From positions 1,488,001 to 1,552,000 of the forward strand of contig NZ_PJCA01000031.1 in the NCBI RefSeq assembly GCF_002836355.1: a stretch of 64,000 bases of DNA, given 5' to 3'. The notes beneath the pieces were generated by a model. It ran no database searches and was not told where the DNA came from. It worked only from the letters and a program-made list of their open reading frames with translations. How positions within the stretch are numbered: the first letter of the stretch is position 1; every line of letters starts with the position of its first letter. Both the position numbers and the translations under genes were made by a program. Shown in pieces: positions 1-9,143 of this stretch. Source of the DNA: Moritella sp. Urea-trap-13 (GTDB lineage Bacteria > Pseudomonadota > Gammaproteobacteria > Enterobacterales > Moritellaceae).

Positions 1-489
1 TCTGAAATATGTTTCAATTTGAATTAGTTAAATCAAGTGGTAAGTATATTATTACGTACACTATAAAGAATGACTAAGACTTCACACTTAAGGTTAAATT
101 AAAATACAACTATAAAACAAACTGTTACATTAAATAATACCGTTTGGCGTATATGTTAAATAAGTATACAAATGAGTTTTTTAAGATCATTTTTTATGAA
201 CACAAATAAATATCAAACTTACTTCCCTCTGTGAACTATCTCTCATTAAATTTTAACTTTTTTATATTTTGAGATTTTTTTTATGTAATCTAAGTATGAT
301 TACCGCCGCGAGCTAAATGTATTGAGAAGATTATTTTTGATAAAAAATACGTAAAATCAATATTCTCGGAAGAAGGAAGTAATGTTTTCGAGGGTTGTTT
401 AGGGTAAGTTAAATCGTTAATATAAACAGTTTACAAGATCAAAAAAGGCGCCACTCGGCGCCTTAATCAGTAAATATCAATCAGAGCAA
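1..489. other. AT-rich intergenic region
   Basis: I see no convincing coding sequence in this stretch. It is strongly AT-rich and ends in the terminator of the neighbouring heat-shock gene (441-464). Whatever lies further left is outside the window. Confidence 0.6.
441..464 (-). terminator. Rho-independent terminator of first hsp20 gene
   Basis: A GGCGCC / GGCGCC stem with the loop ACTC is preceded on the plus strand by six A residues, so a minus-strand transcript ends in a stem followed by six U residues. It lies 25 bases past the stop of the hsp20 gene at 490-945. Confidence 0.85.
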
Positions 490-945
490 CTACGCCCCTA
501 TTGCAATTTTTCGCGGTTGCAATGCTTCAGGAACATTACGTACTAACGATAGCGTGAGTAAGCCATTAATTAAATCAGCCCCTTTCACTTCGATGTGATC
601 CGCTAATTCAAATTTGCGAGTAAAGTTACGCAGTGCAATGCCACGATGTAAGAACTTAGATTCCGCTGCTTTCTGGCTATCAGCATTTTCTGCGCCTGCT
701 GTATTTGCCGCTTTCTTACCTGCAATAATAACTTCATCTACTCTCACTTCAATGTCTATTTCGCTTAGCTCAAAACCAGCGACAGCAAGGGTGATTTCAT
801 ATTTATTATCTGCTAATTGAGCAATGTTATAACGAGGATAATCGGTACATTTACCTTGCTCTGTTAGGCGCTCTGCAACTTGAGCAAAACGATCAAAGCC
901 AATAGCGCTGCGGTATAATGGGGTAAAATCAAAATGTGTTGTCAT
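490..945 (-). CDS. ibpA: Hsp20/alpha-crystallin small heat-shock protein (IbpA-like), copy 1
   Basis: This 151-residue protein is a small heat-shock chaperone of the IbpA/IbpB class. Such proteins bind unfolding proteins in the cytoplasm and hand them to DnaK/ClpB. The N-terminus (FDFTPLYRSAIGFDRFAQ) is the usual IbpA start, and the alpha-crystallin domain spans about residues 35-130. It contains the ITLAVAGFELSEIDIEV core and the LHRGIALRNFTRKFELADHI segment typical of the family. The start follows an AAGGAAG ribosome site. A second, similar gene lies immediately upstream on the same strand (1101-1550), so the two are tandem paralogues, like ibpA-ibpB in enterics. Which one corresponds to IbpA or IbpB cannot be told from sequence alone. 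Confidence 0.9.
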   Translation of the reverse strand: MTTHFDFTPLYRSAIGFDRFAQVAERLTEQGKCTDYPRYNIAQLADNKYEITLAVAGFELSEIDIEVRVDEVIIAGKKAANTAGAENADSQKAAESKFLHRGIALRNFTRKFELADHIEVKGADLINGLLTLSLVRNVPEALQPRKIAIGA

Positions 946-1037
946 AATCTATCTTCCTTAAAGCATAGTTATAGTGTCGAGCCTACTGAGTAGCACTCTA
1001 TTTATTAAATTCAGTTTTTAAATCTTGGATGCTATCT

Positions 1038-1063
1038 CGCCAACTGATTTTGTTCAGTTAGCG
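1038..1063. repeat. Inverted repeat between the two hsp20 genes
   Basis: CGCCAACTGA and TCAGTTAGCG form a 10-bp stem with one mismatch around a six-base loop. There is no T-run, so it is a poor intrinsic terminator. It may be a processing or structural element in the 5' region of the downstream hsp20 gene. Confidence 0.4.
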
Positions 1064-1100
1064 AATAGAATTGATTTTTTGTCGAAATTGTTTGTCGAAA

Positions 1101-1550
1101 TTATTTAGCTGACAGTGTCTTAGCGCCATTAATTTCAATTTTTCGAGGTTTCATCGCTTCAGGTAATTGACGCTCGAGTTCAATATAAAGCAGACCGTTT
1201 TTCATATCCGCGCCATTTACAAACACATGGTCGGCAAGTTCAAACTTACGTTCAAAGTTACGTTCTGCAATACCACGATGTAAGAATTTGCGGGTGTCTT
1301 TATCTTCGGCTGCCGTTTTAGTGCCTTTGACAAGGAGTTCGTTATTTTGTGTCACGATCTCTACTTCATCTAGGTCAAAACCAGCCACAGCCATAGTGAT
1401 GCGATAGTTGTTCTCATCAAGCTGTTCGATGTTGTACGGAGGAAAGTTGTTACCCGACTGACGAGTTTGAGATGCGGTTTCAGCTAGCTGAGCTAGACGT
1501 TCAAAACCAATTGCACTGCGGTATAGTGGTGTGAAATCAAAAGTAGGCAT
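1101..1550 (-). CDS. ibpA: Hsp20/alpha-crystallin small heat-shock protein (IbpA-like), copy 2
   Basis: This second small heat-shock chaperone has 149 residues from the chosen start. I chose the ATG at 1550 because it gives the family N-terminus MPTFDFTPLYRSAIGFERLA and follows a GGAG ribosome site; a longer frame with ten more residues exists. The alpha-crystallin domain covers about residues 35-130 and keeps the AVAGFDLDEVEI and LHRGIAERNFERKFELADHV blocks. The C-terminal tail is Lys/Ala-rich. It lies 155 bp upstream of copy 1 on the same strand. Heat-shock control is expected for the family, but I could not identify a clear sigma-32 promoter or RNA thermometer. Confidence 0.9.
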   Translation of the reverse strand: MPTFDFTPLYRSAIGFERLAQLAETASQTRQSGNNFPPYNIEQLDENNYRITMAVAGFDLDEVEIVTQNNELLVKGTKTAAEDKDTRKFLHRGIAERNFERKFELADHVFVNGADMKNGLLYIELERQLPEAMKPRKIEINGAKTLSAK

Positions 1551-1913
1551 ATTTATATTCTCCATTGAGCAATATTTCATGTGACATAAACCGAATCATT
1601 CGCGTTTATTACATGACTAATGTGTTTAATCTTTAAATTGTAATGAATAAGAGTTAACTCCTAACGGCAGTGCTCTTATTCGGTTAAGCCTCTGATGAGC
1701 GCTTAATTAAATAATGTGGATTATTTATGGGGTTTTCAAGCTTGTGATTGAATATAATTGTTATCGGCATCCCAGAAAACTCGTAAGCCACTGTATTTAA
1801 AGTAATCGTCCAATCGATTTTTTTCATATAAATTAATCACTTTTGCGTTAACGCCCCTCAGCAAAAAAGCCTGCTAGCAATGCAGGCTTTCATTATCTAA
1901 ATCGGCGTATCAC
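1551..1913. other. Intergenic region with terminator
   Basis: I see no gene here. It should hold the promoter of the upstream hsp20 gene and, at 1863-1890, the terminator of the GGDEF/EAL gene. A TTTTCAAGCTTGTGA stretch near 1735-1748 resembles part of the island palindrome described below but lacks its full flanks. Confidence 0.6.
1863..1890 (-). terminator. Terminator of GGDEF/EAL gene
   Basis: A GCCTGC / GCAGGC stem is preceded by six A residues on the plus strand, giving a U-run on the minus-strand transcript. It belongs to a recurrent terminator type in this window (also at about 4851, 16836, 46149 and 46672). Confidence 0.85.
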
Positions 1914-4649
1914 TCAAGTCCCTTTACCCATCGATTGCAAGATTTCGTTAATCGGAGCCGGTTTACCGATCCCATAACCTTGGGCATAATCGACGCCCAT
2001 GTCCTGTAATCGCTGCCTAATGGCATCATTTTCAACAAACTCAGCTATCGTTTTCATGCCCATGACATGACCAATATCATTGATTGATTTAACCATAGCT
2101 TCATCGATCGGATCGTCCAAAATATCTTTAACAAACATACCGTCAATCTTCAACGTACACACAGGTAAATTTTTCAAGTAGGCAAATGAAGACAAGCCAC
2201 TGCCAAAATCATCCAGCGCAAACTGACAACCAAAGTCACGTAATGTTTTGATAAATAAGGTCGCATCACGCAAATTACTGATCGCTGCAGTTTCTGTTAT
2301 TTCAAACTTGATCATACTGGGCGGTAAATTATGCAATGTGATCTGCTGCATAATATGACTGAGTAGCGTAAGACTCCCCAATGATGCACCAGATAAGTTA
2401 ATAGCGAGGTGATCAACATGGTCTAAATGCTGTAAATGCTGTCCCATCCAAGCAAAGGTATGATCGACGACCCAACGGTCTATCGCATTGGATAAATTAT
2501 AGCGTTCTGCGGCAGGTAAAAATGCACCAGGGGGGACAATGTCACCACTTCGAGTGCGCAGGCGGAGTAATACCTCATAGATCGGCTTTTTCGATGAATC
2601 TGAAAGCGACACAATCGGCTGTGCATAGAGTTCAAATCTATTCTCATTTAATGCGTATTTTAGTTCATTAACCCAACGGAATTCACCATCACGTTTAACT
2701 AACAGTTCATCCTCTGAATGATAGATATGAATACGATTACGACCTAAGTCTTTAGCGGCATAACAAGCTGAATCGACACCTATTAATATTTCGGTGATAT
2801 TTTTAGTTTGACTGTTAATCTCAGCCAAACCGATACTAGCGCCGATACTGAATATATTTTTTTCCCACATAAACTGAAAGTTCGCAATTAATGCCTGTAT
2901 ATCCTGCGCCGTTTTCTCGGCCTGGGCGAGATCACATTGGGTCATTAAAATGGCAAATTCATCCCCCCCTAACCGGGCTAATATGTCTTGTGGTTTAATA
3001 TTTTCACTTAACAACAAAGCTAATTGGCGCAGCAGTTCATCTCCTGCCATATGGCCGCAGGTATCATTAATAATCTTAAACTGATCAAGGTCTAAGAAGC
3101 ATAATGCATGAGTCGTATTATCTTGCTGTGCTGACGTAATGTTTTGCGCAAGGAGGTTTTCAAATTCATAACGATTAATTAACCCTGTCAGCATGTCATG
3201 AGTAGCTTGATAGGAAATTTTTCGTGACGAAATTCTTGCTTTGGTTACATCGACTTGAATACCAATAAAATGGGTTATAACCCCCTCATTTGTGACTGGT
3301 ACAATACAGACTTTAGCCCAGAATAGTTCACCATTTTTCTTGCAGTTTTTTAATTCACCACGCCATTCTTGGCCTGCTAATATCGTTGCCCATAGATTTC
3401 TGTATACACGATCAGGCGTATCGTTAGAACGAAAAAAATTGGCTTTTTTACCGACAACTTCAGTTCCAGTGTAACCTGTGGTAACGGTGAACTTAGGATT
3501 TACATACTCAATAATACCGCGAGTATCTGTTATAAATATACTTTCAGGACTGTATTCAACAACCATAGAGAGTTTTTTTAAGTTCGCAGTACTTTGCTGT
3601 TTTTCCGTTACGTCATTATAGACACCGATACCGCCTTCTAACTCTCCAGTACTGGAATAAAGCGGGACGAAATTGGCATGTAAATGCATACACCGTTGAC
3701 CAGATACGGATGTATAAGGACCTTCATACACACTCACTTTACCTTGTAGTGACTGTTTCACCATGTTGAGTATTTCAGTATCTTCAAGCCGTTCCAGCAT
3801 GTTAAAACCAATAAGTGTATCCCTGTCAGCACCGAGGATTTCTTCAAAACGTTTATTAGTTTTTTGGATCACACCATTATTATCATAGTGGAATATGCCA
3901 ACGGGAGAGTACTCAAAAATGGACGTGAGCTTTGCTTCACTTTCAACCAATTCTGATGTTTGTTTTGTTACCTTGTTTGCCAAAATACGAACCTGTCGAC
4001 GAGGTTCTAAACTAAGCACAACAAATAGCGGACAGACAAACAATAAAAATAACGCCGAGATGATTAAAGTTAAATATAAGGTTTCATTTAATAGCGTATC
4101 AATATGGCTAATTGAAAGGTCAGCACCAACAATATATACGCTACCATCATCCGCCTTGATCGGTATGAGGATACTACGAAAATCGCCCCACTTATCACTA
4201 ATTTCATTAATTTGGCTATAATGTTGCCCAAAAACAGCCGCAAGATCCGAAGCCGCATCGTCATAATGTTCAAAATAGTTAACCGCAAACGTATTGGACT
4301 TCAGTTCAGCATCAGAAGCACTTGAAGTGGTATAGAAAATTTTATTATCCCGCAAGATCAAGGTATAGAGATACACAATATCAGTGCGTTGAGTATATTC
4401 AGATAGCGCTAAGGTAATAGCAAGATCTTGTTGCTTAGACAGATCTGCTTTGTTCATGTCCTTATGATGAAATCCTTTGGGTAAAATAGCGGGAATGGTC
4501 AGCGCGGCATTTTTCAGTTTTTCATCCAGTTCAGAATACAGGTGCTGTTTTTCTTTAAAATAATTTAATGCTGAAAAAATGACTACCCACATTACATAGA
4601 TCGCAATAGCAAAGTAGATCCGAAAGCTATTTTTTACTGGCAGGAACAA
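1914..4649 (-). CDS. Membrane PAS-GGDEF-EAL cyclic-di-GMP signalling protein
   Basis: This 911-residue protein is a dual-domain cyclic-di-GMP enzyme. A transmembrane helix (about 9-30) is followed by a periplasmic sensor region, a second helix (about 190-212), two PAS domains (about 237-475), a GGDEF domain and an EAL domain. The cyclase signature is intact (RLGGDEFAIL); the residues before it (KPQD) do not form a canonical RxxD inhibitory site. In the EAL domain the signature reads EVL, while DDFGSG, the FEITET region and the AEFVEN region look preserved, so phosphodiesterase activity is plausible. The start is non-ATG (TTG) with a weak ribosome site, so the exact N-terminus is uncertain. 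It is monocistronic, with its own terminator. Confidence 0.92.
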   Translation of the reverse strand: MFLPVKNSFRIYFAIAIYVMWVVIFSALNYFKEKQHLYSELDEKLKNAALTIPAILPKGFHHKDMNKADLSKQQDLAITLALSEYTQRTDIVYLYTLILRDNKIFYTTSSASDAELKSNTFAVNYFEHYDDAASDLAAVFGQHYSQINEISDKWGDFRSILIPIKADDGSVYIVGADLSISHIDTLLNETLYLTLIISALFLLFVCPLFVVLSLEPRRQVRILANKVTKQTSELVESEAKLTSIFEYSPVGIFHYDNNGVIQKTNKRFEEILGADRDTLIGFNMLERLEDTEILNMVKQSLQGKVSVYEGPYTSVSGQRCMHLHANFVPLYSSTGELEGGIGVYNDVTEKQQSTANLKKLSMVVEYSPESIFITDTRGIIEYVNPKFTVTTGYTGTEVVGKKANFFRSNDTPDRVYRNLWATILAGQEWRGELKNCKKNGELFWAKVCIVPVTNEGVITHFIGIQVDVTKARISSRKISYQATHDMLTGLINRYEFENLLAQNITSAQQDNTTHALCFLDLDQFKIINDTCGHMAGDELLRQLALLLSENIKPQDILARLGGDEFAILMTQCDLAQAEKTAQDIQALIANFQFMWEKNIFSIGASIGLAEINSQTKNITEILIGVDSACYAAKDLGRNRIHIYHSEDELLVKRDGEFRWVNELKYALNENRFELYAQPIVSLSDSSKKPIYEVLLRLRTRSGDIVPPGAFLPAAERYNLSNAIDRWVVDHTFAWMGQHLQHLDHVDHLAINLSGASLGSLTLLSHIMQQITLHNLPPSMIKFEITETAAISNLRDATLFIKTLRDFGCQFALDDFGSGLSSFAYLKNLPVCTLKIDGMFVKDILDDPIDEAMVKSINDIGHVMGMKTIAEFVENDAIRQRLQDMGVDYAQGYGIGKPAPINEILQSMGKGT

Positions 4650-4850
4650 AACAATATACCACTGTGGATTATAAAATATTATATTGCATCGTTAATGATA
4701 ATATTGCAAATGACCGCGGTAAATTACAGACATCAATATCCTAGAACTATGATCTTGCACAATAACGATTATTTCTGTTACTGACTCCCTAAGCCTTTAA
4801 CTTCAGCAGTTTCATCCGCCTAAGCATTACTTTCACGGTTCCCTAAAACC

Positions 4851-4876
4851 AAAAAAGCCTGCTATTTCAGCAGGCT
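4851..4876 (-). terminator. Terminator of molybdopterin oxidoreductase gene
   Basis: A GCCTGCT / AGCAGGC stem with a short loop is preceded by six A residues on the plus strand. It ends transcription of the fdhD-ydeP-like unit, 32 bases past the stop. Confidence 0.85.
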
Positions 4877-4908
4877 GTCCTTGTCTAACTCCGCGTTTAA
4901 AAATCAGA

Positions 4909-7224
4909 TTAAGCGGTCACAGTATCAATTTTATTACTCTCCAACACTGTCTTGGATAACACAACAGGGATAGCTTTGGAAATGGGCGTATCACTCAAAT
5001 CCCCTCTGCCATCGATAGATACCAAGGCATTAGTTTCAGGGAAGTAAGCAGCAATATTACCCTCTGGAATATCATAAGCCACCAGCTTAAAACCAAACAC
5101 TTTACGTTCAATACCATCAGGCCAAAGCGATTCAATATCGACTAATTGGCTATTCTCCATGCCTAATGCTGCAATGTCGTTTTCGTTAACAAAAAGTACT
5201 TTACGCTCTCCAGAAATACCGCGGTAGCGATCATTAAAACCATAAATAGTGGTGTTGTATTGGTCATGTGAACGCATAGTTTGTAATACCAACACAGGAT
5301 CTTGACTTAGCTCCCGTAAGTTTGCAGGCAGTAAATGAACAGGCAGATCATGACGCATGAATTGTGCTTTGTTAGAGGCAGTGTTCCACTGCCGATTAGC
5401 AGCGCTGTTACCAAGATAAAAACCGCCTGGTTGCTGTATTTTGTCATTAAAATCATCAAAGCCAGGAATGCTTTTTGCAATTAAATCTCTGATCCGAGCA
5501 TAATCTTCAATCACCCAACGCCAATCAATAGGCTGCTTGCCCAATGTTGCTTCTGCAATACCAGCGATAACAGCTGGCTCCGAGCGCATTTCGCCGGTAT
5601 CACCTGCCACCACACCAGCAGATGCATGCACCATGCTAAAAGAATCTTCAACAGTAATACTTTGCGGTCCAGATGCTTGCATATCAATATCTGTGCGGCC
5701 TAGGCAAGGTAATATCAGCGAGTCTTTACCATATATCAAATGGGTACGGTTTAATTTGGTGGCGATATTAACCGTCAAATGACAGTTAGAAAGCGCTTGC
5801 TGTGTTAATGCCGTATCTGGTGTGGCCGCCGCAAAATTGCCCCCAAGCCCAATAAATACTTTACTGTCACCAGCAAGCATCGCTTTGATCGCGGCAACGG
5901 TATTATGCCCAGGTTCTGACGGCGCTGAAAAATCAAATTGCTGAGATATGCTGTCGATGAATGCTGCACTCGGTTTTTCATCTATGCCCATAGTACGATC
6001 GCCCTGCACATTACTGTGCCCACGCACTGGACACAACCCTGCGCCCTGCTGTCCCAACTGGCCAAACAGTAATTGTAAATTGGCAATTTCTTGAATGGTG
6101 TTCACCGAATGCTTATGCTGTGTAATGCCCATCGCCCAGGTAATAATAACGCGATTAGCTTGGCGATAAATGTTGGCGGCGTGCTCTATTTCAGCTTGGA
6201 ATAACCCAGCCTGCTCGGTTATTTCACTCCATGACGTTGCTTTAACAGCTGTTAAGTAGTCATCGAGGCCTTGGGTATGCTCGGCAATAAATGCATGATC
6301 AAATATAGATTTCCGCCCTATTGCTAATTCAGCCTTATCTATCACACAAAGTGCTTTAACCATACCGCGCACAACAGCCATGTCACCACCGAGTTTAGGC
6401 GTGAAGTAGCATTGGCTAATTTGTGTCGAGCCATCGGTGAGCATCTCTGCCACTGATTGTGGGTTGGTAAAACGCTCTAAACCTCGTTCTTTTAGGGTAT
6501 TAAAAGTAACGACAGCCGCTCCTCGGCGCGATGCCTGACGAAGCGTATCTAACATACGTGGATGATTTGTTCCTGGATTTTGACCAAACACAAAAATAGC
6601 ATCCGCATGCTCAAAGTCTTCTAGTGTTACCGTACCTTTGCCGATACCAATCGCTTGCTTTAAGCCAACGCCACTGGCTTCGTGACACATATTGGAACAA
6701 TCTGGAAAGTTATTGGTACCAAACTTACGCACAAAAAGCTGATATAAAAAAGCCGCCTCATTACTCGCTCGACCCGAAGTATAAAATTCGGCTTGGTTAG
6801 GGTGTTCAAGGGCATTCAAATGTTTGGCTATGAGGGTAAATGCTTGCTGCCAACTCACTGCTTCATAGCAATCCGTCAGACGATTGTACTTAACAGGATG
6901 ACTAAGCCGCCCTTGGGATTCTAAAAAATAGTCACTTTGCTGCGTTAACCAAGTTACCGGATGTTGTGCGAAAAAATCCGGCGTTACACGTCGACTTGTG
7001 GCTTCCCAGTTCACCGCTTTGGCGCCATTTTCACAAAATTTAAACCGGGTTTGTTCTTTTGATTCACCCCAAGCACAACCAGGACAATCAAAGCCCTTGT
7101 CTTGGTTAGTTTTAAGTAAATTGCGAATATTACGTGATACATTTTCACTTTTCACCAGATGTTGAGTGGTGCTTAATAACGCACCCCAGCCACCAGCTGA
7201 CCCTGTGTATTTTTTAATTGTCAT
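4909..7224 (-). CDS. YdeP/FdhF-type molybdopterin-dependent oxidoreductase
   Basis: This 771-residue protein belongs to the group of molybdopterin oxidoreductases that includes E. coli YdeP, related to the catalytic subunit of formate dehydrogenase H. The N-terminal block FDCPGCAW (about residue 46) and the GWGALLSTTQHL start are typical of that group. The central part has the molybdopterin-binding fold (FVFGQNPGTNHPRML, about residues 211-225) and the C-terminal part the molybdopterin dinucleotide-binding barrel (LQTMRSHDQYNTTIYG). It is 28 bp downstream of fdhD, whose product activates formate-dehydrogenase-like enzymes by sulfurating the cofactor, so the two probably form one operon. The substrate is unknown; links to acid tolerance are reported for the E. 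coli relative, but nothing here proves formate activity. Confidence 0.88.
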   Translation of the reverse strand: MTIKKYTGSAGGWGALLSTTQHLVKSENVSRNIRNLLKTNQDKGFDCPGCAWGESKEQTRFKFCENGAKAVNWEATSRRVTPDFFAQHPVTWLTQQSDYFLESQGRLSHPVKYNRLTDCYEAVSWQQAFTLIAKHLNALEHPNQAEFYTSGRASNEAAFLYQLFVRKFGTNNFPDCSNMCHEASGVGLKQAIGIGKGTVTLEDFEHADAIFVFGQNPGTNHPRMLDTLRQASRRGAAVVTFNTLKERGLERFTNPQSVAEMLTDGSTQISQCYFTPKLGGDMAVVRGMVKALCVIDKAELAIGRKSIFDHAFIAEHTQGLDDYLTAVKATSWSEITEQAGLFQAEIEHAANIYRQANRVIITWAMGITQHKHSVNTIQEIANLQLLFGQLGQQGAGLCPVRGHSNVQGDRTMGIDEKPSAAFIDSISQQFDFSAPSEPGHNTVAAIKAMLAGDSKVFIGLGGNFAAATPDTALTQQALSNCHLTVNIATKLNRTHLIYGKDSLILPCLGRTDIDMQASGPQSITVEDSFSMVHASAGVVAGDTGEMRSEPAVIAGIAEATLGKQPIDWRWVIEDYARIRDLIAKSIPGFDDFNDKIQQPGGFYLGNSAANRQWNTASNKAQFMRHDLPVHLLPANLRELSQDPVLVLQTMRSHDQYNTTIYGFNDRYRGISGERKVLFVNENDIAALGMENSQLVDIESLWPDGIERKVFGFKLVAYDIPEGNIAAYFPETNALVSIDGRGDLSDTPISKAIPVVLSKTVLESNKIDTVTA

Positions 7225-7252
7225 GTCGATTCTCGATATCCAATAGCCTATA

Positions 7253-8290
7253 TCAAACTATCTCAGGCGTTCTATTGTCATTAAGTAGATTTAAACGAAA
7301 AGCGCCATGGTAGACATTAAAGCCGCCATCGCGACTAAAGCCAATCAGTGTCAGGTTAAAGCGCTTTGCCATGTTGATGGCAAGGTTAGAGGGTGCGCCA
7401 ACAGCAATCAGTACCGAGATACCCGACACCAGCACTTTTTGCACTAACTCGAAACTGATACGGCCGCTTAAGAATACGACTTTACCTTGCTGATCAAACT
7501 CAGAGCTTCTGGCTAATTTACCCATCAATTTGTCTAATGCATTATGACGACCGACATCTTCACAGCTCATTAATAACGCCCCTTGAGCATCGAATAAAGC
7601 GCAGCCATGTACGCCACCGGTTTGATTAAACATCGATTGGTATTGACGGAGTTGCTCACTAAAGTGCGGGATGACATGACCAGATAACCAGCCTTCGGTT
7701 GGGTCTAAGTCGGCAATATTACGTAGCTCTAAAGACTTTATCGATGACTTGCCACACACGCCACAACTGGAAAAAGATGTGGTATCACGATTGATTAACG
7801 TCCAATCGACAACAACATCTGGTGATAACTGTACATGTATTTCGTTTTGGCGTGCGTCATTGTCGTAAAGGCCATTGCGGTAAATGTCATCTAAATCAAA
7901 TTGCTCATTAATACCGACAATATCATTAGCCTTGTTGATGATTCCTTCCGCCAATAACAAACCTGTCACCAAGTTAAGATCATCACCCGGTGTACGCATC
8001 GTGACTAAATACACCCGTTCTTGCTCTTTGCCCGCGCTATCACTATAAATAAGCCGTATCTCTAAAGGCTCTTCAATAATCACAGCGTCAATTGCAAGGC
8101 TAACGTTTACGCCATTAATATGCTGAAGAGAACATGTCGCAACACCTACCTGATGTGAGGAGTGTGAGAGTGCATATGGGCGAGATTGATTATTTTTATG
8201 CGTATCTAGCTGGCTATCCACATTAAAGACAGCATCGTTAACAACTGGGGGATCGTTTTCGGGGTGTGTTTTTTGTTCAGCCATGGGCAT
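7253..8290 (-). CDS. fdhD: Formate dehydrogenase accessory sulfurtransferase FdhD
   Basis: FdhD passes sulfur from IscS to the molybdenum cofactor of formate-dehydrogenase-type enzymes. At 345 residues this copy is longer than E. coli FdhD because of an N-terminal extension of about 70 polar residues. The catalytic CxxC is visible in SSCGVCGKSS, and the family blocks TRTPGDD-like (RTPGDDLNLVTGLLLAEG), EDVGRHNALDK and SGRISFELVQK are all present. It is the first gene of a two-gene unit with the oxidoreductase at 4909-7224. The start ATG follows a GAGAG ribosome site. Confidence 0.95.
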   Translation of the reverse strand: MPMAEQKTHPENDPPVVNDAVFNVDSQLDTHKNNQSRPYALSHSSHQVGVATCSLQHINGVNVSLAIDAVIIEEPLEIRLIYSDSAGKEQERVYLVTMRTPGDDLNLVTGLLLAEGIINKANDIVGINEQFDLDDIYRNGLYDNDARQNEIHVQLSPDVVVDWTLINRDTTSFSSCGVCGKSSIKSLELRNIADLDPTEGWLSGHVIPHFSEQLRQYQSMFNQTGGVHGCALFDAQGALLMSCEDVGRHNALDKLMGKLARSSEFDQQGKVVFLSGRISFELVQKVLVSGISVLIAVGAPSNLAINMAKRFNLTLIGFSRDGGFNVYHGAFRLNLLNDNRTPEIV

Positions 8291-8515
8291 GCTTCACTCT
8301 CTACAATAAGATCTTTACCCTACCTGCTTCTTAGCAATAAACATAACTGGAAAATTCTGTCATTTGATAAGAAAAATCTATCAGCTTATGTCATATAAGG
8401 TAAATAAAGGCTTCACGGAACACACTTCAGGATTATAAAGTTTGAGCATAAGAAAGTGAGAGGACTATTATTGGTATAAACTTTATAGACTAAGCTAATT
8501 TTGCAAGGGAACATC

Positions 8516-8992
8516 ATGAGACTTATACTTTTAACTACTTGCCTACTATTCAGCAATCTTGCCTATTCAGCCTCATTAACGGCAAGTAGTAAGTCACTGG
8601 GCATAAAACTGGGGAGCGCTTCTATTGGTTCAGAAGACTATACCGTCGCAGGTGTCTCGATTAATTACTTTGCCTTAGATAACCTTGCTGTTGGTACCGC
8701 TTATGAATACTGGTTTTCAGGTAAACCGACAGTATCAAAAGCCACTTTAGAATCCACTTATTATCTCCCCGCATCCGAGCAGCTAAAACCCTATTTCGGT
8801 TTGTTGTATAGCCATTACTTTGTCGAAGATAATGCAGATATAGATGCTTATGGTTATCGTGTTGGCATCGCCTATATTAACTCACCCATGTTCTTTAGCG
8901 CCGGACTTCGCCAAGAAAAATACACCTCAGACAGAGCTATATTTTCTAACGAGGACGCCACGGGTGAATTTATGATTGGATTTTCTTTTTAG
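8516..8992 (+). CDS. Small outer-membrane beta-barrel protein
   Basis: This protein has 158 residues from the ATG at 8516, which I prefer because AAGGGA (8505-8510) precedes it; a TTG five codons upstream is also in frame. A signal peptide (RLILLTTCLLFSNLAYSASL) occupies about residues 2-21 and is followed by alternating beta strands. The chain ends in GEFMIGFSF, where a terminal aromatic residue is typical of outer-membrane barrels. The family looks like the small OmpA/YfaZ-like barrels, but I do not recognise a specific member. It is divergent from fdhD, across a 225-bp spacer. Confidence 0.65.
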   Translation: MRLILLTTCLLFSNLAYSASLTASSKSLGIKLGSASIGSEDYTVAGVSINYFALDNLAVGTAYEYWFSGKPTVSKATLESTYYLPASEQLKPYFGLLYSHYFVEDNADIDAYGYRVGIAYINSPMFFSAGLRQEKYTSDRAIFSNEDATGEFMIGFSF

Positions 8993-8998
8993 AAAAAC

Positions 8999-9048
8999 CA
9001 TCAATCTTTGGTATCGAATAAACAATGGCAAAATATATAGGTAAAAAA
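8999..9048 (+). repeat. Left copy of imperfect direct repeat (ubiB-like gene start)
   Basis: About 50 bp here match 12176-12226, the 5' untranslated end and first codons of the ABC1/UbiB-like gene. I count 8 differences in 51 aligned columns, including one gap. The two copies flank the FAD-oxidoreductase pair. Confidence 0.8.
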
Positions 9049-9108
9049 CACTTAGCTCGAAGCCAAAATTTCAGCTCGATAAAACCGTTGGTTTTTGAGC
9101 AACTCTGA
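9025..9108 (+). pseudogene. 27-codon relic of an ABC1/UbiB-like gene start
   Basis: This short frame starts MAKYIGKKHLAR and stops after 27 residues. The intact ABC1/UbiB-like gene downstream starts MTKYMGKKVPTSKLSR. The upstream untranslated DNA matches as well, so the likeness is not only at protein level. The later residues (SQNFSSI against ISKLGSL) still follow the same hydrophobic pattern if four codons are deleted. I read it as the decayed 5' end of a second copy, left when the oxidoreductase block was inserted or duplicated. It could instead be a short translated leader. Confidence 0.6.
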
Positions 9109-9143
9109 CCCTTGAATCGAAATAGTTATGGTGGGTGCGCAAC

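Noticed and set aside
1551-1700. RNA thermometer (ROSE-type) in the leader of the hsp20 genes.
   Set aside because: Expected for the family in many bacteria, but I could not draw a convincing structure covering the ribosome sites.
1735-1748. AAGCTT with TGTGA flank upstream of the second hsp20 gene, resembling the island palindrome.
   Set aside because: The left arm lacks the consensus and the site is about 185 bp from the gene; probably chance.
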